Shown here piece after piece: positions 8,165 to 11,752 of a DNA stretch of 11,752 nt (the first letter of the stretch is position 1; each line of letters starts with the position of its first letter). The position numbers and the translations under genes were made by a program. The notes under the pieces were generated by a model. It searched no databases. It saw only the letters and a program-made list of their open reading frames with translations, and was not told the origin of the DNA. The DNA is from Temnopleurus reevesii (lineage: Eukaryota; Echinodermata; Echinoidea; Temnopleuroida; Temnopleuridae), in the NCBI GenBank assembly GCA_036244855.1, contig BQKZ01010408.1:5369-17120 (forward strand), in the 5' to 3' direction.

Positions 8165-8207
8165 AAGGATCATTGAAATTGCGTTCGACTTAACTTTTCA
8201 AAAATAC
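8164..8207. repeat. 44-bp dispersed sequence, copy 2
   Basis: This is the partner of 5640-5683. Here it begins exactly where the satellite array stops, after TTCTGACGT, so the last monomer is cut off at its left border. That placement suggests an insertion or breakpoint boundary. Confidence 0.75.
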
Positions 8208-8229
8208 GTCTTGTTTTTTCTTTTCTTAC

Positions 8230-8398
8230 CGAGACGCTCAAGAAATGATGTTGAAAGGCAAAGGACTCAATGGAGAATCTCTTGGTGGTTTTGTGTTGAC
8301 TGGTAGATATCAATTCCACGGAATCATCCAAGGAGCAGCTAGATGGAGAGAGAGAGAGATTATTGTTCCTATCTGAATTAGCATTCCTTTTGCACATG
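8230..8398 (-). CDS. Candidate exon, Ser-rich, gene unknown
   Basis: The minus strand shows a polypyrimidine acceptor (TTTTCTTCAACAG) ending at 8399 and a good donor (GTCTCG|GTAAGA) after 8230, bracketing 169 bp that are open in one frame. An ATG at 8397, with A at -3, would give 56 residues beginning MCKRNANSD. These include a Ser-rich tract encoded partly by a (CT)n run and a basic stretch KTTKRFSIESF near residues 36-46. No domain is recognisable. The splice signals on both sides and the open frame are the case for it. The simple-sequence content and lack of neighbouring exons are the case against. It could be internal (acceptor used) or a first exon (ATG used). Confidence 0.3.
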
Positions 8399-8485
8399 CT
8401 GTTGAAGAAAATGGCGCAAGGAGTTATGTTTGTTTAGCAATAGGTAAGCCATATTTGGATAGATTTTATTAAACAATGCTCCGAT

Positions 8486-8698
8486 ATGCAACTTAAAAAC
8501 TGCATTGTGATGATTGTATTGATATTTTTGCTGCAGTTCTACCTTTGGGAGCAATCCTATTCTGAAAGAAATGCTTTCAAAAACGGATTCCTACCTGAAA
8601 CGAGATTACGTAGAATTCAATTCATAGATCAACATAATATATTTGGACTTTTTCATGATCTTATCGAGAATAATTCTTTTTATATAATGATGGCCTAG
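8486..8698 (+). CDS. Short ORF with signal-peptide-like start, hypothetical
   Basis: Seventy codons run from ATG to TAG. Residues 6-20 (CIVMIVLIFLLQFYL) form an uninterrupted hydrophobic core after MQLKN, the layout of a signal peptide or signal anchor. The remainder is polar with a basic patch (ETRLRRIQF). Type II Golgi enzymes often start like this, but 70 residues contain no catalytic domain. The start context is weak and the frame is also open for 14 codons upstream. A donor-like CAATAG|GTAAGC at 8443/8444 and an acceptor-like TTTTTGCTGCAG ending at 8536 lie nearby, so part of it may be intronic. It is either a 5' exon of a membrane enzyme or chance. Confidence 0.25.
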   Translation: MQLKNCIVMIVLIFLLQFYLWEQSYSERNAFKNGFLPETRLRRIQFIDQHNIFGLFHDLIENNSFYIMMA

Positions 8699-8699
8699 A

Positions 8700-9633
8700 A
8701 ACATCCCTTTCATCATGTTCATAAACTATATTTTGGCTGGTGATTGATTATAGTTGGGACCAGACAAAGAAAAATTCCCAAAATACAACAACAGATATAC
8801 TGACACATTTTTATTTTCATGACCATAAATTTACCATAATAGTCATAAGCAACTTATGAGCATTCTTTTTAAATGAACAAAAATAGGAAGTTGTAAAATA
8901 TATTCTCCATAGGATCATGTCTCTATCAGCTTTGTTTTGTTTTAGTGATCAATATTCTATTTGTCGCACGCAAAGGGTTGAGATAATTTATAAACAATTG
9001 ATAAATTACAATACATATTAATGTCCATGGCAGGCAAAATGTATTATCAGGCAAAATTTGTAAAATGTCCTTCGGACTATCAAATTTCATATCCTAGATA
9101 TTTTAGATCCAAGGATATTTGTTCCACTATTTATCCTTGAGTAAAAGTTTAACCCAACACTGTATACACAATTGTGTGATAAGGTATGTAAAAGTTATGG
9201 TAGATATTTGCTTTGAGGGAAAATAATTATTGGGGAAATTATGTCCAACTTTATTGGTGGAATTTTCGCTCCTCAGTGTCGGGAACTATATAACGAGAAT
9301 ATATCCAACACATGGTGCTTAGGATTTAGGGGTATAGATTAGTCATGTTCAATATGAAGAAATTGTTGTGAACGAATTGATGTATTTAAAAAAATGCTTT
9401 ACATACATAAGTATAACTGTGCACGAAATAAGGAGAAGATTGATTTTCGCGTTTATCTGGCTTATTCTAGTTTGAAAATGCCAAATTAGCCGTTATTCCT
9501 ACTACGCTTAATGAATAGGCCACCAGCTGACACGGTTGCAAAGCGAATGGCACATCCGGTTGTACTGTGTGTGGAGTGAGAATTCGCATTCATTTTACAC
9601 GTGAGATGATGTGCTGTTAAAGAGAGCAACCAT
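8700..9633. other. AT-rich spacer, no gene recognised
   Basis: I found no exon with convincing borders, no repeat family and no tandem structure. A perfect 12-base palindrome, ACACAATTGTGT, lies at 9166-9177. The part from about 9470 to 9630 is somewhat richer in GC, but it has no sustained frame. Confidence 0.45.
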
Positions 9634-9790
9634 GGGGGTGTTTCATCAAGATTTGTCGCAGCGACAGGGAGTTATTTTTCGACAGTTCCCATAGCAACTG
9701 TCAGCGATAGTGCTTTTCATCCAATCACAATCAAGGAATTTGTCAGCGCTGACTAATTGTCTCTGCAACAAATCTTGATGAAACACCCTC
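9634..9790. mobile_element. Fold-back MITE, family C, 157 bp
   Basis: The terminal inverted repeats are 28 bases with 26 matches: left GGGGGTGTTTCATCAAGATT continuing TGTCGCAG, right (reverse complement) GAGGGTGTTTCATCAAGATT continuing TGTTGCAG. The interior has a perfect palindrome GTCAGCGCTGAC (9742-9753), a GACAGTT...AACTGTC hairpin and a CCAATCACAATCAAGG core. It has no coding capacity. The flanks read CAT and CAG, so any target duplication is uncertain. Its G-rich ends followed by GTGTTTCAT or GTGTTGCTCA resemble those of family A, suggesting mobilisation by related transposases (an inference). Confidence 0.8.
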
Positions 9791-9821
9791 CAGGTGTCGT
9801 CATTTTTGTTCACAATAATTT

Positions 9822-9894
9822 TAAAATAATTTAATCAAACTATGGACACAGTAATAAGACCATGTCCATAGTTTGTTTGATTAAAATTATTTAG
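9822..9894. repeat. Long hairpin-forming inverted repeat
   Basis: The left arm 9822-9848 (ending AATCAAACTATGGACA) pairs with the right arm 9864-9894 (starting GTCCATAGTTTG) across a 15-base spacer. The only imperfections are a four-base bulge (an extra TTGT or equivalent) and one extra A/T. The arms are AT-rich and the outer part is AATAATTTAATC against GATTAAAATTATT. It lies 31 bases beyond the family C MITE but shares no sequence with it. It does not look like a terminator and could be a small, separate fold-back element. Confidence 0.75.
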
Positions 9895-9975
9895 TTAAAT
9901 ATCCAGAGAAATAATGTCGTGATAATATGTTGTCCAGTGTTGAGTAAACACTTTCCCCATGAAGTAAGACCTTAC

Positions 9976-10304
9976 CCATTTTCGATGAACTGGTAAGAAA
10001 GCCGATCTCCAGGATTGGGCGAAGGGGTTGCAGTGCAGCTTCGCAGGAGAAGAGATGTTCCCTTCCTAGTATTCCTCCTCAGCTTTGCTTCGAAATACAT
10101 CTTCTCCCCAAGAGGCACATGAAGGGGATAAGTCGAATAGCTATACCAAAATAAAATGATTAATGCGAGTAATACTAGCCACTTTGTGGTGTCTTTTTGT
10201 AGCCTAGCAATTTCTGCTAATAACATGTACATGTATGACTCTGCAATGGATCCAGCAATGTCGCCTAGAGATGCTTGCATCAAGTGTACATTCATATTGT
10301 TCAT
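9976..10304 (-). CDS. Candidate 5' exon of a single-pass membrane protein
   Basis: A minus-strand frame of 110 codons opens with ATG at 10304, a few codons after an in-frame TGA. It runs to a strong donor, AATGG|GTAAGG, after 9976, so the nominal stop one codon later would be intronic (exon end phase 2). Residues 1-41 are polar/amphipathic. Residues 42-56 (WLVLLALIILFWYSY) form one membrane span. A basic segment (KLRRNTRK, 74-81) and a Ser/Pro-rich stretch follow. A Lys just before the span and a long distal part suggest a signal anchor, type II, as in Golgi glycosyl- or sulfotransferases, but no catalytic domain is present to prove this. The start context is weak. It may be a separate gene from the exons at 10777-11752, because their likely splice phases do not join without a stop. 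Confidence 0.45.
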
Positions 10305-10776
10305 GAAAATTCATTTTACCTGAGTGAGATCTTGTAAAATCTAATCGAAACGTCGTTTTTTTCTTGATTTGAGCTCTTGAAAGATAATCCTACACCACCT
10401 GGTGCAACCGCAAAAAAAATACTCGAACATTTATCAAACGGCGTAAAAAACTTCTGTATTTTCTGAACCATTGGATAATATATGTTATGTAGGAAAAAGA
10501 GCCCCCGATGTGTTGTGCAGGGATGAAGTAATTATGTAGGCTTCGAAGACCATTGAGAAAATGTCAATTTTTACATTATGAACGGAGCCGTGACCTTAAT
10601 GCTAACAGTATTGCCAATTGCAAGAGCGGGTAATAACTATGAAATACAAAAAGGTTTTTTTATTCCGTAACTAACATTTGATAATTCATTTGAAGTTATG
10701 CGGCTCAAAGCATCCACTTTTAATGAAATAGTTTAATATCCTGAATGAACTGCCCTTTTGAAATTAACACATGTAC
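10305..10776. other. Probable intron or intergenic spacer
   Basis: This stretch is AT-rich and has no exon. A pyrimidine-bearing acceptor-like GATCTCACTCAG lies near 10320-10331 on the minus strand, just upstream of the ATG at 10304, so a 5' UTR intron is possible. I see no repeat family. Confidence 0.4.
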
Positions 10777-11037
10777 CCACCCGTACGGTCTGCTGTAAGT
10801 ACTATCCTCGTAAGCCATCAGGGTGAAGTTATACGCAGCATTTGCCTCTATGGTGTCCTCAAAGAGAATCGGAATATCCGTGTCCGTAGACACGAACGTG
10901 GTATGGTCGTTGGACACACGGCATACCAAGTGGAAGAGGTTCCCGCTGTACCGGGTCGCCCCCTGAGACTCGGGGACGGTCGGCCCGACGATCCGTAGCT
11001 CGTTCTTCACCAAAGCAACGTTGTCATCTTCGGTCTC
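10777..11037 (-). CDS. Internal exon, extracellular-type module, gene unknown
   Basis: The borders are clear: acceptor TTTCTATTGCAG before 11037, and a donor either at TGG|GTACAT after 10777 (261 bp, phase 0 at both ends) or at ACGG|GTGGGT after 10781. I prefer the first because a symmetric phase suits a duplicated module. The exon is GC-rich beside AT-rich introns. The 87 residues include ALVKNELRIVGPTVPES near the start, NLFHLVCRVSND in the middle, an N-glycosylation sequon (NFT, 70-72) and an ending YNFTLMAYEDSTYSRPYGW. Alternating hydrophobic strands and the Tyr-x-Phe-x-Leu-x-Ala close resemble a beta-sandwich such as FN3, but this is not a firm match. A decayed relative lies upstream at 11431-11590. 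Confidence 0.75.
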
Positions 11038-11175
11038 CTGCAATAGAAATATCATATTTTAAAAATATGGTCAATTTCATTCATGAAGTCACCTGTAAGA
11101 CACGGAAGGCTTCCAACATCTCTATGAATAGTTGTTAAACGTCCCTCCCCATGAGGCTGGCCTAACGTGTGTCTT

Positions 11176-11176
<1 letters not shown>

Positions 11177-11212
<36 letters not shown>
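11177..11212 (+). repeat. (TAA)n microsatellite, SINE tail
   Basis: About twelve TAA units form the 3' tail of the minus-strand SINE. The length is likely polymorphic between individuals. Confidence 0.95.
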
Positions 11213-11213
<1 letters not shown>

Positions 11214-11430
11214 CTCTTATTTACCCAGAGTAGCCACTTTCAGCTGTAAGCTGTTCTTCAAGGGGCCCTGCATAACATAAATTTATTATTACCCTTCTCC
11301 ATTCTTAAATGCCGAGCGCCTGGCAAGAAGGCAGATGGTCACATTTTCATAAGTCTTTGGTATGACTGGGCCGGGGATCGAACCCACAACCTGCCGTTCA
11401 TGGGGCAGACGCTCTACTTTCTCACTAAAT
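11177..11430 (-). mobile_element. tRNA-derived SINE with (ATT)n tail
   Basis: Read on the minus strand, the head carries a degenerate A box (TAGTGAGAAAGTAGAG, 11412-11427) and a B box GGTTCGATCC (11375-11384), the internal RNA polymerase III promoter of a tRNA. A CTGCC...GGCAG pair sits where an anticodon stem would be. A tRNA-unrelated body follows (with GCCAGGCGCTCGGCATTTAA) and then a LINE-like tail ending in TATT repeats; on the plus strand the tail is (TAA)n at 11177-11211. This layout is common in marine invertebrate SINEs. The 5' end may be clipped and I see no clear target-site duplication. It interrupts the decayed exon upstream of it. Confidence 0.85.
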
Positions 11431-11590
11431 GAAAACATATTTTCGGTTATGCCAGTTGGACACACTACAGACCAAGTTGATTAGATTTCCAATGCACCTT
11501 GTGGCCCCTTGTCGCTTGCCGCCCATCCAGACTCGCAGACTGTTGGTTCAACAATCCAAAGATCATTCTTCACAAGGGAAATTTGTAATT
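11431..11590 (-). pseudogene. Decayed duplicate exon, truncated at a SINE
   Basis: On the minus strand the frame ISLVKNDLWIVEPTVCES aligns to VALVKNELRIVGPTVPES of the exon at 10777-11037. After a frame change near 11485-11495, GNLINLVCSVSNWH aligns to GNLFHLVCRVSNDH. Homology stops at 11431, where the SINE begins, so the second half of the module is gone. The acceptor position reads CTTTTGCGAG instead of CAG with a good pyrimidine tract. The shift leads the first frame to a TAA. It is therefore a duplicated exon that has lost function through a frameshift and truncation. A less likely reading is a rarely used alternative exon. Confidence 0.75.
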
Positions 11591-11709
11591 CTCGCAAAAG
11601 ATAGTGTTCAAATACTAATCTTAATGAGCTTAGGCTTGTTATCATTTTGTACACGCACAGACAAACGCAGACTTGTGAAAAGCCTGCTTCCGGGTATTAT
11701 CTGCTCTAC

Positions 11710-11752
11710 CATAACGATTGCGGGACTTCGCTCGGCACGGTCACGGAAAACA
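11710..11752 (-). CDS. 3' end of an upstream exon, runs off window
   Basis: The minus strand is open from the window edge as VFRDRAERSPAIVM, ending at a donor-like ATG|GTAGAG after 11710 in phase 0. The residues resemble in spacing the end of the exon at 10777-11037 (LMAYEDSTYSRPYGW): a hydrophobic strand, an acidic turn, then Ser-x-Pro. With phase 0 on the donor and phase 0 on the 11037 acceptor, the two would join cleanly. I take it as the tail of a preceding module in the same gene. Only 43 bases are visible, so this is tentative. Confidence 0.4.

Noticed and set aside
10771..10998. 75-codon plus-strand ORF
   Set aside because: It is the antisense shadow of the well-bordered minus-strand exon at 10777-11037.
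11374..11430. Possible cellular tRNA gene
   Set aside because: The A and B boxes are present, but the A box is degenerate, no complete acceptor stem can be drawn, and the sequence continues into a SINE body with an (ATT)n tail.
1..11752. CRISPR array, operon or phage-like system
   Set aside because: There are no short regularly spaced identical repeats with unique spacers, no ribosome-binding-site-led gene strings, and splice signals indicate a eukaryote.

Overview
The window looks like draft nuclear DNA from a marine invertebrate, most likely an echinoderm of the sea-urchin type. The reasons are AT-rich, intron-like sequence, short GC-richer exon candidates with GT/AG borders, many short fold-back transposons, a CR1/L2-like LINE tail and a tRNA-derived SINE with an (ATT)n tail. 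The species call is an inference from repeat style. There is no bacterial-type operon, no rRNA or cellular tRNA gene and no CRISPR array. Nearly all of the longer open frames lie in repeats or simple sequence and are not genes.

Layout. 1-850 is AT-rich with no convincing gene. 730-1150 is pyrimidine-rich simple sequence containing a tandemly repeated block. 1485-1586 (minus strand) is a probable first coding exon, an acidic N-terminus of about 32 residues, with a promoter-like segment upstream of it (1590-1790) that holds two perfect CRE palindromes. 1853-5207 is a 1677-bp segment present twice head to tail, separated by one N at 3530, with only three mismatches. Each copy holds a fold-back element, a 5'-truncated LINE 3' end and a second fold-back element flanked by TTA. 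The N makes an assembly duplication a serious possibility. 5208-6480 is mostly featureless. 6483-6642 is an older copy of the TTA-flanked fold-back element. 6805-8164 is a degenerate satellite of about nine monomers, interrupted by a 32-base poly(A). 8165-8700 holds a sequence shared with 5640-5683, a candidate minus-strand exon and a short hydrophobic plus-strand ORF. 9634-9790 is a 157-bp fold-back element with strong terminal inverted repeats, followed at 9822-9894 by a separate long hairpin.

The right end (9976-11752, minus strand) is the most gene-like part. It contains the end of one exon running off the window (11710-11752), a decayed duplicate exon (11431-11590) interrupted by a SINE (11177-11430), an intact GC-rich exon for an extracellular-looking module (10777-11037) and a possible type II membrane-anchor exon (9976-10304). 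The intact and decayed exons clearly share ancestry, so this is a gene made of, or gaining, tandemly duplicated exons. Whether the membrane-anchor exon belongs to the same gene cannot be decided here.
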